Below are positions 53,587-62,090 of a stretch of 64,000 nucleotides of DNA, in pieces. A program made the translations under genes and the position numbers. Source of the DNA: Vitreoscilla stercoraria DSM 513. Lineage in GTDB: Bacteria > Pseudomonadota > Gammaproteobacteria > Burkholderiales > Neisseriaceae. The notes under the pieces are model-generated. The model was given only the letters and a program-made list of their open reading frames with translations. It ran no database searches and was not told the DNA's origin. The first letter of the stretch is position 1. Each line of letters starts with the position of its first letter. Location of the stretch: assembly GCF_000382305.1 (NCBI RefSeq), contig NZ_KB908027.1:1-64000 (forward strand). The letters are read 5' to 3'.

Positions 53587-54957
53587 ATGTCACAACAAGA
53601 ACACAATTCTACGCCACAAGCGCCATCCGAGTTGATTTACGGCATCAATGATAAGCCGAAACCTCTGGTGGCGTTTTTTGCAGCTTTGCAACATTTATTG
53701 GCGATTTTGGTGCCGATTGTCACACCGGGTTATTTGATTTGTAAGGCTTTGGGCGTGAGCGAAGTCGATACAAATTTGATTTTGTCGATGTCTTTGGTGA
53801 TTTCGGGTATCGCGACGTTCTTGCAATGTAAAAAAGTGGGACCATTTGGTGCAGGTTTGTTGATTGTGCAAGGTACCAGTTTTAATTTTATTGGTCCTAT
53901 CATTGCCATCGGTAGTGGCATGGTGGCGGCGGGTACGCCTGTTGAGCAAGTGATGGCAGCGATTTTTGGCGTGGTGATGGTCGGCTCATTCATTGAAATG
54001 GGCGTTTCTCGCATTTTGCCGTGGGTGAAAAAATTGATTACACCATTGGTCACCGGCGTGGTGGTGTTACTCATTGGTCTGACCTTGATTAAAGAAGGTT
54101 TGGTGAGTATGGGCGGTGGTTATTACGCCATGCAAACAGGCAGTTTTGCCAATTTTGAAAACTTGATTTTGTCGGCGACCGTGTTGGTGTTAATCATTTT
54201 GCTCAATCGCGTCAAAATTGTGTGGGTTAAAAGCGCGTCTATTTTGATTGCTTTGGTCGTAGGCTATGTGTTGGCAGGTGTGATGGGCTTGTTGAATTTC
54301 TCAGCTTTAGAGCAAGCGCCTTTATTCCAAGTACCTAAACCGATGCATTTTGGTTTGAGTTTTTCTTGGGCTTTGTTCATTCCGATGGTATTCATTTATT
54401 TGGTGACATCTTTGGAAGCCATTGGCGATGTGACGGCAACGAGTAAATTGTCCAAACAAGAAGTGGAAGGTCCACGTTGGATGGAGCGTGTCAGAGGCGG
54501 TGTATTGGTGAATGGTGCCAATTCATTATTGGCAGGCTTGTTCAATACATTCCCAAGTTCTGTGTTTGCACAAAACAACGGTGTGATTCAATTGACTTCG
54601 ATTGCCAGCCGCCATGTGGGTTTGTGGATTGCGGGCATGTTGGTATTGCTCGGCTTGTTCCCTGTGGTGCCTGCCGTGATTCAAGCGGTTCCTGAAGCAG
54701 TTTTGGGCGGTGCGGTCATTGTGATGTTTGGTTCGGTTGCCGCTTCGGGTATTAATATTTTGGCGGGCACCACGCTAGACCGTCGTGCTTTGCTGATTAT
54801 TGCGGTGTCTTTGGGCTTGGGCTTGGGCATTGCACAAGTGCCACAATATTTGGAACACATGCCTGAATTGATACGCAATATTTTCAGCTCTGGCGTAGCC
54901 ACAGGTGGTATTGCGGCATTGATTTTGAACTGGTTGTTGCCTGAGTCACAAAAATAA
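53587..54957 (+). CDS. Uracil-xanthine permease (NCS2 family)
   Basis: An inner-membrane proton-coupled purine or pyrimidine importer of 456 residues with about 14 helices. The start is placed at MSQQEHNSTPQAP; the open frame to 53527 has no match. Motifs are FAALQHLLAILVPIVTPGYLI (the conserved QH), QGTSFNFIGPI, SLEAIGDVTATSKLS and the NCS2 signature near NTFPSSVFAQNNGVIQLT. These fit the xanthine/uric acid branch (XanP/PbuX-like), with substrate not certain. A repeat-pair terminator follows. Confidence 0.92.
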   Translation: MSQQEHNSTPQAPSELIYGINDKPKPLVAFFAALQHLLAILVPIVTPGYLICKALGVSEVDTNLILSMSLVISGIATFLQCKKVGPFGAGLLIVQGTSFNFIGPIIAIGSGMVAAGTPVEQVMAAIFGVVMVGSFIEMGVSRILPWVKKLITPLVTGVVVLLIGLTLIKEGLVSMGGGYYAMQTGSFANFENLILSATVLVLIILLNRVKIVWVKSASILIALVVGYVLAGVMGLLNFSALEQAPLFQVPKPMHFGLSFSWALFIPMVFIYLVTSLEAIGDVTATSKLSKQEVEGPRWMERVRGGVLVNGANSLLAGLFNTFPSSVFAQNNGVIQLTSIASRHVGLWIAGMLVLLGLFPVVPAVIQAVPEAVLGGAVIVMFGSVAASGINILAGTTLDRRALLIIAVSLGLGLGIAQVPQYLEHMPELIRNIFSSGVATGGIAALILNWLLPESQK

Positions 54958-54989
54958 TACAGTTAAAAAATAGCCAGTTTTGGATATAA

Positions 54990-55021
54990 GAGGCGTCCTG
55001 TAAAGTTTTACAGGACGCCTC
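54990..55021 (+). terminator. Terminator of the NCS2 permease made of an inverted repeat pair
   Basis: GAGGCGTCCTGTAAA and its complement TTTACAGGACGCCTC with a 1-2 base spacer; TTTG follows. It lies 32 bases after the stop. The outer bases are AG/CT instead of the usual AA/TT. Confidence 0.82.
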
Positions 55022-55224
55022 TTTGTATGGGCAAGAAATACTTTCACTTATATCAAATCTATTGTCATTTTTTTATGCAAAATGAGGTCTTAATGTGGAG
55101 AGGAGACACCACTTGTCTGCACGCGTGAGTAATATGCTTTCTAAGCAAGGCAAAGTTGGGCTCCTCATATTAATCATCAAGGAGCGCTATCTGGTTTGAA
55201 GAGGTCTGAAAAGGAGTCATGGAG

Positions 55225-55488
55225 ATGGAATATAAAGGAAAAATTGTGGATTTCTCTGTCAAAGCAGGCGGAGGAATTGTCAGTGTTGAAGGTAAAACCT
55301 ATGTGTTTCACATTCGAACATGGCAACACACTTTCCCACCTTTAAGAGGATTGCCTGTGGCATTTGAAATCGGTGACAATGGTCTGATCAAAACATTGTA
55401 TGCTTCAAAATACCATTATTGGTATTTGCGCATCGCACGCTTTTTATTGAAACGACCTGCGGTGGTCTATTCCAATTCATCGGTTTGA
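55225..55488 (+). CDS. Small cold-shock-domain-like protein
   Basis: The start is placed at ATG 55225, 8 bases after AGGAG; ATG 55219 is only 2 bases from that site. The 87-residue product begins MEYKGKIVDFSVKAGGGIVSVEG, which resembles the first strands of a cold-shock domain (KGKVKWFN..KGFGFI), but with changed aromatic positions. VAFEIGDNGLIKTLYA resembles the last strands. The tail WYLRIARFLLKRP is amphipathic and basic. The relation to Csp proteins is a weak inference. It is a single gene ending before a repeat-pair hairpin. Confidence 0.6.
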   Translation: MEYKGKIVDFSVKAGGGIVSVEGKTYVFHIRTWQHTFPPLRGLPVAFEIGDNGLIKTLYASKYHYWYLRIARFLLKRPAVVYSNSSV

Positions 55489-55583
55489 AGACGGCTGCTT
55501 GGGTGAATGTGTGTGTTGGGGCATGAGCCTAGGAAAGATGAAGCCTATTAAAAGGTATGTTGAGGCATGAATTCAAATCGAAA

Positions 55584-55615
55584 AAAGCGTCCTGTAAAGA
55601 TTTACAGGACGCTTT
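55584..55615. terminator. Bidirectional repeat-pair terminator between the small gene and the OPT gene
   Basis: AAAGCGTCCTGTAAA, 2 bases, and its complement form a 15-bp stem between convergent genes, 16 bases from the OPT stop, with A-run and T/A-rich flanks. Confidence 0.85.
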
Positions 55616-55631
55616 AAAATGTCAAAAAGGG

Positions 55632-57680
55632 TTATTTGCGCAAAACGCGTTGGACAAACAACGCCAAAGCTGCCAAGAAACCAGCCAAGCCTAATACCGT
55701 TGCCATTGTGTCCCAATTGGCCAATTGCAAGGCCATAGGCGCATCTGAACCACCAGAGGTTACAGACACCACGATGATCATCGCCATGGCCACACCAATT
55801 AAGCTCTCGCCCACAATCAAACCTGCGGCAAACAAGGTGCCACGGCGTTCGCCTTTGACAAATGCTGCTTCACCGCGGGTTTTTTTCAAGTGGCGGTGTA
55901 ACAAATAAGACATCACCGTACCAATGATTAATGGCATGTTGATTGAAGGTGGTAAGTAAATGCCCATGCCGATTGCCAAAGCAGGTAAAGTCAAACGACC
56001 ACCGCTGGATTTTTTCAACAATGCATCTACAATAATGACGGCAATACCGATGCCCACACCCATCAAGATGAAGTCCCATTGCAAATTGTGGGCAAAAATG
56101 CCTTTTGAAATGGTGGTCATCAATGTCGCTTGTGGTGCTGACAAAGCTTGCGCCGCATCCATGCCTTCACGTGGCATGGCGCCAGTGAAACCGTATGCTT
56201 GGAAGAGCAAATCCAAAATTGGTGAAATGACCACGGCACCGACCACACAGCCAATAATCAACGCAATTTGTTGCATGGCAGGTGTGGCATGGACCAAATA
56301 ACCTGTTTTCAAGTCTTGTAAGTTGTCATTGGAAATGGTGGCCACTGCCATCACTGCCGAAGCCACAAACAAAGTCAATGCGGTTAAGAAGTTTGAGCCT
56401 TCTGTGGTGGACAATAAATCAGTGCTTTCGCCAACAATCAAGAATGTGGTGGCAATCAACAACACCGACACAATGCCAATGCCTGAAATTGGGCTAGAAG
56501 ATGAGCCAATCAAGCCTGCCATATAACCACATGCAGCGGCGACCAAAAAACCAATGACCACAGCCAATAAAGTGGCAACAGCGACCAAACCCCAGCCTAA
56601 GCCAGCTGAAATTGGGGCTGCTTGTACAAAACTGTAAAAAGTGATGAACAAAATCAATACCATCAACAAGCTGATGCCTATCATGGCTTTAGGGCTCAAG
56701 TCGCGGTCAGCACGATGGGTATTGGCTGCGGCAGCTGGGTTTTTGATGGCTTCAAAAGACATGCGCATGCCTTCCATCATCGGTTTGGCTAAGCTCAATA
56801 AAGTCCAAATGGCTGCAATACCAATGGTACCGGCACCGATAAAGCGCACTTTTTCTTTCCACAAAGTCATGGCATAAGACACCATGTCTGCATCGGCAGG
56901 CATAGGAGCTGTGCTAGACAATACAGGTACTGCTACGCCCCAAGCGATGGCGATACCGGTCAAAATGGCCATACCGCCAGCGATGCCTACCAAATAACCT
57001 GCTGCCAACAAGGCAACGGAAAAACCCATCGGCAATTGGAAAATGGCATTGCCCATTTTGAACCAATGTGAAGCATGGTCAGATGCGATGCGCAAACCGT
57101 TGACCATAAAGCTGAACACACCTGCTAAAGCACCACCCATGACGATTTCTTTGATGCCGCTTTCTTCAGGTTTGGAGTTGGCATCTTGTTCGATTTCGCC
57201 TTTTTCATTGACAACCAAGCCGCTGGTGCCCGCTTTTAAGATTTCAGCTGCCGCCACACCTTCTGGATAAGGCAAATTGCTGTTAACCACCATGACATGA
57301 CGCAATGGGATGGTGAAAATCACCCCTAAAATACCACCAGCCAAGCAAATCATAGTGGTTTGCCAGAATGGGAAGTTTTGCCAATAGCCAAGCATTAGCA
57401 AGCCCGGTAAGACAAAAATGATGGAAGACAAAGTGCCTGCTGCCGAAGCTTGGGTTTGCACCATGTTGTTTTCCAAAATATTGGAATCCTTGGCAAACTT
57501 CAATACTGCCATCGAAATGACTGCGGCAGGAATGGCTGACGCAAAGGTCAAGCCGACTTTTAAGCCCAAATAAACATTGGACGCGGTGAAAATCACCGTA
57601 ATGAGTGCGCCTAAAATGATGCCGCGAATGGTTAACTCACGATAGTTGGCAAAATGGTCGACGCGTTGAGGTTGATTCAT
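55632..57680 (-). CDS. OPT-family oligopeptide/metal-chelate transporter
   Basis: A 682-residue inner-membrane protein with about 15-16 helices. The N-terminus ELTIRGIILGALITVIFTASNVYLGLKVGLTFASAIPAAV is the signature of the bacterial OPT (YSL-like) branch, with the NVYLGLK motif. It probably imports oligopeptides or metal chelates by proton symport; the substrate is unknown. It is monocistronic, and a hairpin with a T-run lies in its upstream region (57707-57732). Confidence 0.92.
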   Translation of the reverse strand: MNQPQRVDHFANYRELTIRGIILGALITVIFTASNVYLGLKVGLTFASAIPAAVISMAVLKFAKDSNILENNMVQTQASAAGTLSSIIFVLPGLLMLGYWQNFPFWQTTMICLAGGILGVIFTIPLRHVMVVNSNLPYPEGVAAAEILKAGTSGLVVNEKGEIEQDANSKPEESGIKEIVMGGALAGVFSFMVNGLRIASDHASHWFKMGNAIFQLPMGFSVALLAAGYLVGIAGGMAILTGIAIAWGVAVPVLSSTAPMPADADMVSYAMTLWKEKVRFIGAGTIGIAAIWTLLSLAKPMMEGMRMSFEAIKNPAAAANTHRADRDLSPKAMIGISLLMVLILFITFYSFVQAAPISAGLGWGLVAVATLLAVVIGFLVAAACGYMAGLIGSSSSPISGIGIVSVLLIATTFLIVGESTDLLSTTEGSNFLTALTLFVASAVMAVATISNDNLQDLKTGYLVHATPAMQQIALIIGCVVGAVVISPILDLLFQAYGFTGAMPREGMDAAQALSAPQATLMTTISKGIFAHNLQWDFILMGVGIGIAVIIVDALLKKSSGGRLTLPALAIGMGIYLPPSINMPLIIGTVMSYLLHRHLKKTRGEAAFVKGERRGTLFAAGLIVGESLIGVAMAMIIVVSVTSGGSDAPMALQLANWDTMATVLGLAGFLAALALFVQRVLRK

Positions 57681-57706
57681 GATCTATCCTTAGCGCAATA
57701 TAAAAA

Positions 57707-57732
57707 GCCACGGTTGGATGACAATCCGTGGC
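57707..57732 (-). terminator. Terminator-like hairpin just upstream of the OPT gene
   Basis: On the minus strand GCCACGG pairs with CCGTGGC and is followed by TTTTTATATT, ending 26 bases before the OPT start codon. A TATAAT lies farther upstream at 57793-57798 (minus), so the hairpin may sit in the OPT leader and act as an attenuator. It may instead end read-through from the HAD gene, which stops at 57954. Confidence 0.6.
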
Positions 57733-57792
57733 ATGAGTTTTCTGTTGGTTGGATAAAACGCACAGTTTGCCGTATAAACTAGGCAATTTATA

Positions 57793-57798
57793 ATTATA
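57793..57798 (-). promoter_or_regulatory. Possible -10 box of the OPT gene
   Basis: TATAAT on the minus strand about 113 bases before the OPT start. The -35 region is weak. If used, the transcript would carry the hairpin at 57707-57732 in its leader. Confidence 0.35.
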
Positions 57799-57953
57799 TC
57801 TTAATGGTCGAGGTTTATCATGGTGCAAAAAATTGTAATCTTGAATGAATATTGCTCAATTTTGTAAGTTTAGGATTATTTTATGTAATCTAAGCGGTAA
57901 GTGGAAGAATCAATATTATTTTTAAAGGTTGATTTGATTAATAATTTTAAATT

Positions 57954-58625
57954 TTAAAATGAAAAATGCTCATGAATCAGTTGTTCTAGATTTTTCATAC
58001 TTGAAAATATTTTTTTTGCACCATTTAGTTGCAAAGTTTCAGCATTAAAATGACTGTTTTCAGGTAAGTAAGCCCATACCGTTGCTCCAGCGGCAACGCC
58101 TGCTTGGATACCAGTGACGCTGTCTTCAATGATCAAACATTGGGCAATGTCTGCGTTCAAAGCTTGGGCTGCTGCCCAATACACATCAGGATAAGGTTTG
58201 TTGCGAGGGCAGTTGTGACCGCTTAAAACCGCTTTGAAAAATGGTTTGAGTTGGACTTTATCCAATTGCATACACACTTTGTGCAAATCGGCTGCTGAAG
58301 CGCAAGCAATATTGCCTTGGCAAGCACCGTATGCCGCTTGTACCGCCAAATGGCTGTCTTCAATGGCGGTCAATTCTTCTAATAAGGCGATGTTGCGGCG
58401 GCGGTAAAATTCTTGCATCCAAGTGTCATCTATTGAGCGACCAAGATTGGCTTCAATCAAAGCGGTTTCGCTGCGCACGGTTTTGCCCAAGAAAATGTCA
58501 TAACATTCGGCTTCGCTGACATACCAACCATGTTCGTTCATGTATTGCCAAATGATGCGGTTGGTAATGCCTTCGCTGTCGACCAATACGCCATCGCAAT
58601 CGAATAAAATGGCTTGAAATGACAT
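57954..58625 (-). CDS. HAD-superfamily phosphatase/phosphomutase
   Basis: The start is placed at MSFQAILFDCDGVLVDSE (223 residues); the frame stays open through the tRNA gene up to 58826, which is an artefact. Motif I is DCDGVLVDS with both catalytic Asp, motif II is in AVLSGHN, motif III Lys in NKPYPDVYW, and motif IV in LIIEDSVTGIQAGVAAG. The cap is of the small helical type. It resembles YieH/beta-phosphoglucomutase-like enzymes that act on small sugar phosphates or nucleotides; the substrate is open. Confidence 0.9.
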   Translation of the reverse strand: MSFQAILFDCDGVLVDSEGITNRIIWQYMNEHGWYVSEAECYDIFLGKTVRSETALIEANLGRSIDDTWMQEFYRRRNIALLEELTAIEDSHLAVQAAYGACQGNIACASAADLHKVCMQLDKVQLKPFFKAVLSGHNCPRNKPYPDVYWAAAQALNADIAQCLIIEDSVTGIQAGVAAGATVWAYLPENSHFNAETLQLNGAKKIFSSMKNLEQLIHEHFSF

Positions 58626-58705
58626 GGTATGTCCTTTGTAATGGGAAATGGAATGCTGGCAGTGTCGCAGCGTCCTGAAAAATACACAAGAGGATACAGA
58701 TATGA

Positions 58706-58733
58706 AAAAAGCCAGCTGATTAGCTGGCTTTTT
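58706..58733 (-). terminator. Terminator of the downstream tRNA-Asn copy
   Basis: A 12-bp stem AAAAAGCCAGCT / AGCTGGCTTTTT with loop GATT follows the tRNA 3' end on the minus strand by 5 bases. Confidence 0.9.
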
Positions 58734-58738
58734 GTATT

Positions 58739-58814
58739 TGGCTCCCCGACCTGGGCTCGAACCAGGGACCTGCGGATTAACAGTCCGTCGCTCTACCGAC
58801 TGAGCTATCAGGGA
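58739..58814 (-). tRNA. tRNA-Asn (GTT), copy 1
   Basis: A 76-base cloverleaf with encoded CCA. The acceptor TCCCTGA pairs with TCGGGGA (one G-T), the D-arm has GCTC..GAGC, the anticodon loop is CTGTTAA in a GGA/TCC stem, and the T-arm has GGTTCGAGCC. Anticodon GTT reads AAC/AAU. A second copy, identical in the tRNA part, lies about 360 bases upstream. Confidence 0.97.
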
Positions 58815-58824
58815 ATAGGTGTGC

Positions 58825-58852
58825 ATTATAGCGACCTTGAAAAAACTGTCAA
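58825..58852 (-). promoter_or_regulatory. Promoter of tRNA-Asn copy 1
   Basis: On the minus strand TTGACA, a 16-base spacer and TATAAT, both perfect consensus boxes, end 10 bases before the tRNA. The same promoter precedes copy 2. Confidence 0.85.
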
Positions 58853-58957
58853 GCCAGATTTAACAGAAAAATGCAGGCTTGAAGATAAGTATCAGAAATG
58901 CATTGTAATATTGTTAATAAATAATTGTGTTTAGCTTGAAATGGCACAGATGAAATG

Positions 58958-58971
58958 TTTACAGGACGCTT
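58958..58971 (-). repeat. Single uptake-like repeat between the two tRNA genes
   Basis: TTTACAGGACGCTT, the full 14-base repeat on the minus strand, with no partner arm. It lies in the spacer between the duplicated tRNA units. Confidence 0.75.
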
Positions 58972-59062
58972 ACTGTGGATGTAAACGTAAGCCAGACAAG
59001 GTTTTTAAACAGGAATGATTTTTTGATAAACAACAAAGATTTTATAGATAAGATGAATATGA

Positions 59063-59090
59063 AAAAAGCCAGCTGATCAGCTGGCTTTTT
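59063..59090 (-). terminator. Terminator of the upstream tRNA-Asn copy
   Basis: AAAAAGCCAGCTGA and its complement form a fully palindromic stem that follows the tRNA on the minus strand by 5 bases. It differs from the terminator of copy 1 by one base in the centre. Confidence 0.9.
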
Positions 59091-59095
59091 AAATT

Positions 59096-59171
59096 TGGCT
59101 CCCCGACCTGGGCTCGAACCAGGGACCTGCGGATTAACAGTCCGTCGCTCTACCGACTGAGCTATCAGGGA
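59096..59171 (-). tRNA. tRNA-Asn (GTT), copy 2
   Basis: The same 76-base sequence as copy 1, including the encoded CCA and anticodon GTT, with its own promoter and terminator. The duplication covers promoter, tRNA and terminator, so it arose as a unit. Confidence 0.97.
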
Positions 59172-59181
59172 ATAGGTGTGC

Positions 59182-59209
59182 ATTATAGCGACCTTGAAAA
59201 AACTGTCAA
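59182..59209 (-). promoter_or_regulatory. Promoter of tRNA-Asn copy 2
   Basis: TTGACA, a 16-base spacer and TATAAT on the minus strand, the same bases as in copy 1 from the -35 box to the tRNA start. Confidence 0.85.
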
Positions 59210-59257
59210 CTTAAAAAAACAATTTTTGCAGCATAAAATGGTGCTTGCTTGATTTTA

Positions 59258-59938
59258 TTAAGAATTTAATTTTGCCAATTCGACACGCATTGCATCAATC
59301 ACTGCCTTGTAATCGCTTTGACTAAAAATAGCCGAGCCTGCCACAAACGTATCTGCACCTGCTGCAGCCACTTGGGCAATATTGTTGACTTTGATGCCAC
59401 CATCAACTTCGATGGCAATGCGGCGGCCTGAAAGCTGTTCGTATTCATCCAATTTTAAGCGCAAAGCACGGATTTTATCCAAAGTGTTAGGGATGAAGCT
59501 TTGACCACCAAAACCAGGATTAACTGACATCAACAACACCATGTCGATTTTGTCCAAAACATAATCCAATACATGCAAAGGTGTCGCAGGGTTCAAGACC
59601 AAGCCTGCTTGACAGTTTTGTGCTTTAATCAAGCCCAAACTGCGGTCAACATGGCGACTGGCTTCTGGGTGAAAGGTGATGATGTTGGCACCAGCTTGGG
59701 CGAAAGATTGAATCAAATCATCCACAGGTTCTACCATCAAATGAACGTCCATCGGAACAGACGAATAAGGTTTGATGGCTTCACAAATCATAGGGCCAAA
59801 AGTCAAATTGGGTACGTAGTGGTTGTCCATGACATCGAAATGGATTAAGTCTGCACCAGCTGCAATCACATTGGAAACTTCTTCACCCAAACGGGCAAAG
59901 TCGGCAGACAAAATACTTGGAGAAATACGGTAATTCAT
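59258..59938 (-). CDS. rpe: Ribulose-phosphate 3-epimerase
   Basis: Rpe interconverts ribulose 5-phosphate and xylulose 5-phosphate in the pentose phosphate pathway. The 226-residue TIM barrel begins MNYRISPSILSADFARLGEEV. Metal and catalytic residues lie in HFDVMDNHYVPNLTFGP, DVHLMVEP, MSVNPGFGGQSFIP and IEVDGGI. The length is normal. It stands alone between the tRNA pair and a divergent Spy-like gene. A repeat variant GCGGCCTGAA lies at 59423. Confidence 0.97.
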   Translation of the reverse strand: MNYRISPSILSADFARLGEEVSNVIAAGADLIHFDVMDNHYVPNLTFGPMICEAIKPYSSVPMDVHLMVEPVDDLIQSFAQAGANIITFHPEASRHVDRSLGLIKAQNCQAGLVLNPATPLHVLDYVLDKIDMVLLMSVNPGFGGQSFIPNTLDKIRALRLKLDEYEQLSGRRIAIEVDGGIKVNNIAQVAAAGADTFVAGSAIFSQSDYKAVIDAMRVELAKLNS

Positions 59939-60162
59939 GGTGTGTGTGTCATTTTTGTTAGCAAGAGGAGGCTATATTGTAACGGCTTTGTGCAGGGTCG
60001 ACCATGCTTAGTTGGATTTAAAATCAAATTCTTAAATGACATAAATAACTTAAGCAAATGCTCGATTTACACAGATTTACGGGCTTGAGGTTCAGTTTCA
60101 CACCGACACTGATACAATGCAAACATTCTTAATTTATTTGGTTTGAATGCATGGGCTCTGTC

Positions 60163-60558
60163 ATGATACCCACACTGAAAAAAACAACCTTAGGTTGTGT
60201 GTTGTTTGTCAGCTTTTTTGCTTGTATGCAAACGGCGCATGCGGTTGGTATGAATTGTAATACCAGCCAATTGGGATTGACGCCAACTCAAAAAAATCAA
60301 CTCAGACAGTTACGCCATGAGTATCGAACATTACGTGATGATATGACACGAAAAAAACCATCTGCTGCGACGGCTCGCCGCGATTTGGTACAAATTTTGA
60401 TGCAAGATGATTTTAACGATCATGCTGCGCGCCAATATGTCAGTCAGAAATATTTGTACAATGCGGAACTTGATATGCAAGATTTGCGCATGCAGCATTA
60501 TTTTTTCAAAGTATTAACGCCGCAGCAAAAGCAACAATGGCTGAGTCAATGTCAATAA
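60163..60558 (+). CDS. Spy/CpxP-like periplasmic LTxxQ-motif protein
   Basis: The start is at MIPTLKKTTLGC or at Met 60151, four residues earlier. The signal peptide ends ...MQTAHA. The mature helical part (about 105 residues) has two LTxxQ motifs, LTPTQKNQLRQLRHEYRTL and LTPQQKQQWL, as in Spy and CpxP, chaperones induced by envelope stress. Two Cys (MNCNTSQ and the terminal QCQ) could form a disulfide. Such genes are usually under Cpx, Bae or sigma-E control; no operator is visible. The family call is by motif only. Confidence 0.75.
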   Translation: MIPTLKKTTLGCVLFVSFFACMQTAHAVGMNCNTSQLGLTPTQKNQLRQLRHEYRTLRDDMTRKKPSAATARRDLVQILMQDDFNDHAARQYVSQKYLYNAELDMQDLRMQHYFFKVLTPQQKQQWLSQCQ

Positions 60559-60578
60559 GCCATTATATCTAGACAAAA

Positions 60579-60605
60579 AAAAGCCCATCATGAAGATGGG
60601 CTTTT
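60579..60605. terminator. Bidirectional terminator between the Spy-like gene and ppa
   Basis: An 11-bp stem AAAAGCCCATC / GATGGGCTTTT with a 5-base loop, an A-run before and T-run after, lies between convergent genes (stops at 60558 and 60621). Confidence 0.9.
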
Positions 60606-60620
60606 ATACAGATTACAAAC

Positions 60621-61145
60621 TTATTTGAAGTTTTTAATACCAGACTCTAATTCTTCGGTTGCCGCTTCAATGCCTTCCCAGCCTTGAATCTTAACCCATT
60701 TGCCTTTTTCCAAATCTTTGTAATGTTCAAAGAAATGTTTGATTTGGTCGCGCAACAATTGTGGTAAGTCTTCCAATTTTTGGATGTCTTTGTACATCGG
60801 GCACAATTTTTCTACTGGAACGGCTACGATTTTGGCATCTACACCGCCGTCATCTTCCATTTTCAACACGCCCAAAGCACGGCAACGAACCACAACGCCA
60901 GGTGGCAATGGGAATGGGGTAGCAACCAAGACGTCGCAAGGATCGCCATCACCAGACAAAGTGTTAGGCACGAAACCGTAGTTGGCAGGGTACATCATAG
61001 AGGTGCCCATGAAACGGTCTACACAAATAGCGCCAATTTCTTTGTCGAATTCATATTTAATCGGTGCTGCATTGGCAGAAATTTCAATCACAACATTGAA
61101 ATCGTCTGGAATGCTGGTAGCAGGTTTGATAGCATTAATGTTCAT
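60621..61145 (-). CDS. ppa: Inorganic pyrophosphatase
   Basis: This enzyme hydrolyses pyrophosphate to drive biosynthesis. The 174 residues match family I. The signature DGDPCDVLVATPFPL with its metal-binding Asp, the active-site EKGKWVKIQGW, and YKDIQKLEDLP are visible. It is monocistronic, ending at the shared terminator at 60579. Confidence 0.97.
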   Translation of the reverse strand: MNINAIKPATSIPDDFNVVIEISANAAPIKYEFDKEIGAICVDRFMGTSMMYPANYGFVPNTLSGDGDPCDVLVATPFPLPPGVVVRCRALGVLKMEDDGGVDAKIVAVPVEKLCPMYKDIQKLEDLPQLLRDQIKHFFEHYKDLEKGKWVKIQGWEGIEAATEELESGIKNFK

Positions 61146-61416
61146 TATGTTCTCAAAATGGTTGAAGGATAAAACAGTAACATTATAACAGTATCAAACC
61201 TGTAAGCGATGCTTAAACAAGGTGAGGATAGGATAAAAAACCAAATTTTTTTGATGCAACACAGTTTGATTTAAATTTGTTTTTATCCAAAACTGATGCA
61301 CCGCACAAGTGCAGGGTTTTTGCGGTAAAATACTTTGCTTAATGCAAGCTGAAAAATCAGATAAAGCTTGTGTCATTGATTTTATTGGTAATAGATGGAA
61401 TAAAAAGGAGATTGCC

Positions 61417-62040
61417 GTGTTGCCCGATCGCATGATTGAAAACGTAGACATCGTGTTGCGCACCTTATTGGCGCCTGCCCAAACCACGCGTCCTTATCCC
61501 GATCAAGGCATACAAGAAGGGGAGATGGACGAAGACGAGCGTCAACATGCTTTGGGTTTGATGCGTGTGAATCATGTTGGTGAAGTGTGTGCGCAAGCGT
61601 TGTATCAAGGGCAGTCTATGACCGCACGCGACCAAAGCAATCGTGAAGCTTTGCAGCATGCTGCGCAAGAAGAAGTAGAACATTTGGCGTGGACAGAAAA
61701 ACGCATTCAGGAATTGGGCGGGCGTGTGAGTTTGCTCAATCCTGTTTGGTATGCGTCATCTTTGGCCATTGGTGTGGCGGCAGGTGTGTTGGGCGACAAA
61801 TGGAATTTGGGCTTTTTAGAAGAAACCGAAAAACAAGTGACCAAGCATTTAGAAGAACATTTGGAAGCGTTGCCTGCACAAGATGCCAAAAGCCGTGCGG
61901 TGGTGACGCAAATGCGTGAAGATGAAATGAAACATGCTGAAATGGCGCATGATTTTGGTGCAGCGCCTTTGCCTTTGCCTGTGAAAATGGCGATGGAAGC
62001 GATGTCAAAAGTGATGACAAGCATCAGTTATAAAATTTGA
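61417..62040 (+). CDS. coq7: 2-nonaprenyl-3-methyl-6-methoxy-1,4-benzoquinol hydroxylase (Coq7 family)
   Basis: A di-iron monooxygenase for a late step of ubiquinone synthesis, membrane-associated. The start is GTG 61417 (as MLPDRMIENVD), with AAGGAG six bases upstream, giving 207 residues; the open frame to 61309 has no match. The iron ligands are in LMRVNHVGEVCAQALYQGQ, AAQEEVEHLAWTEKR, KHLEEHLEALP and REDEMKHAEMA, with both E-x-x-H pairs. The N-terminal 50 residues and PYPDQGIQEGEM are typical of the proteobacterial form. Confidence 0.95.
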   Translation: MLPDRMIENVDIVLRTLLAPAQTTRPYPDQGIQEGEMDEDERQHALGLMRVNHVGEVCAQALYQGQSMTARDQSNREALQHAAQEEVEHLAWTEKRIQELGGRVSLLNPVWYASSLAIGVAAGVLGDKWNLGFLEETEKQVTKHLEEHLEALPAQDAKSRAVVTQMREDEMKHAEMAHDFGAAPLPLPVKMAMEAMSKVMTSISYKI

Positions 62041-62055
62041 GAGATGGTGTTCCAA

Positions 62056-62086
62056 CAAGCGTCCTGTCAATGTTACAGGCCGCTTG
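62056..62086. terminator. Mixed inverted pair of the uptake-like repeat after coq7
   Basis: ACAAGCGTCCTGT on one arm and ACAGGCCGCTTGT on the other, the two sub-variants of the repeat paired with one mismatch, followed by a run of seven T. It is 15 bases after the coq7 stop, and can also end the convergent HD gene. Confidence 0.82.
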
Positions 62087-62090
62087 TTTT

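Noticed and set aside
57954..58826. A longer HAD protein starting at 58826
   Set aside because: The extra 67 residues are a translation of the tRNA-Asn gene and its terminator. The family start is MSFQAILFDCDG at 58625.
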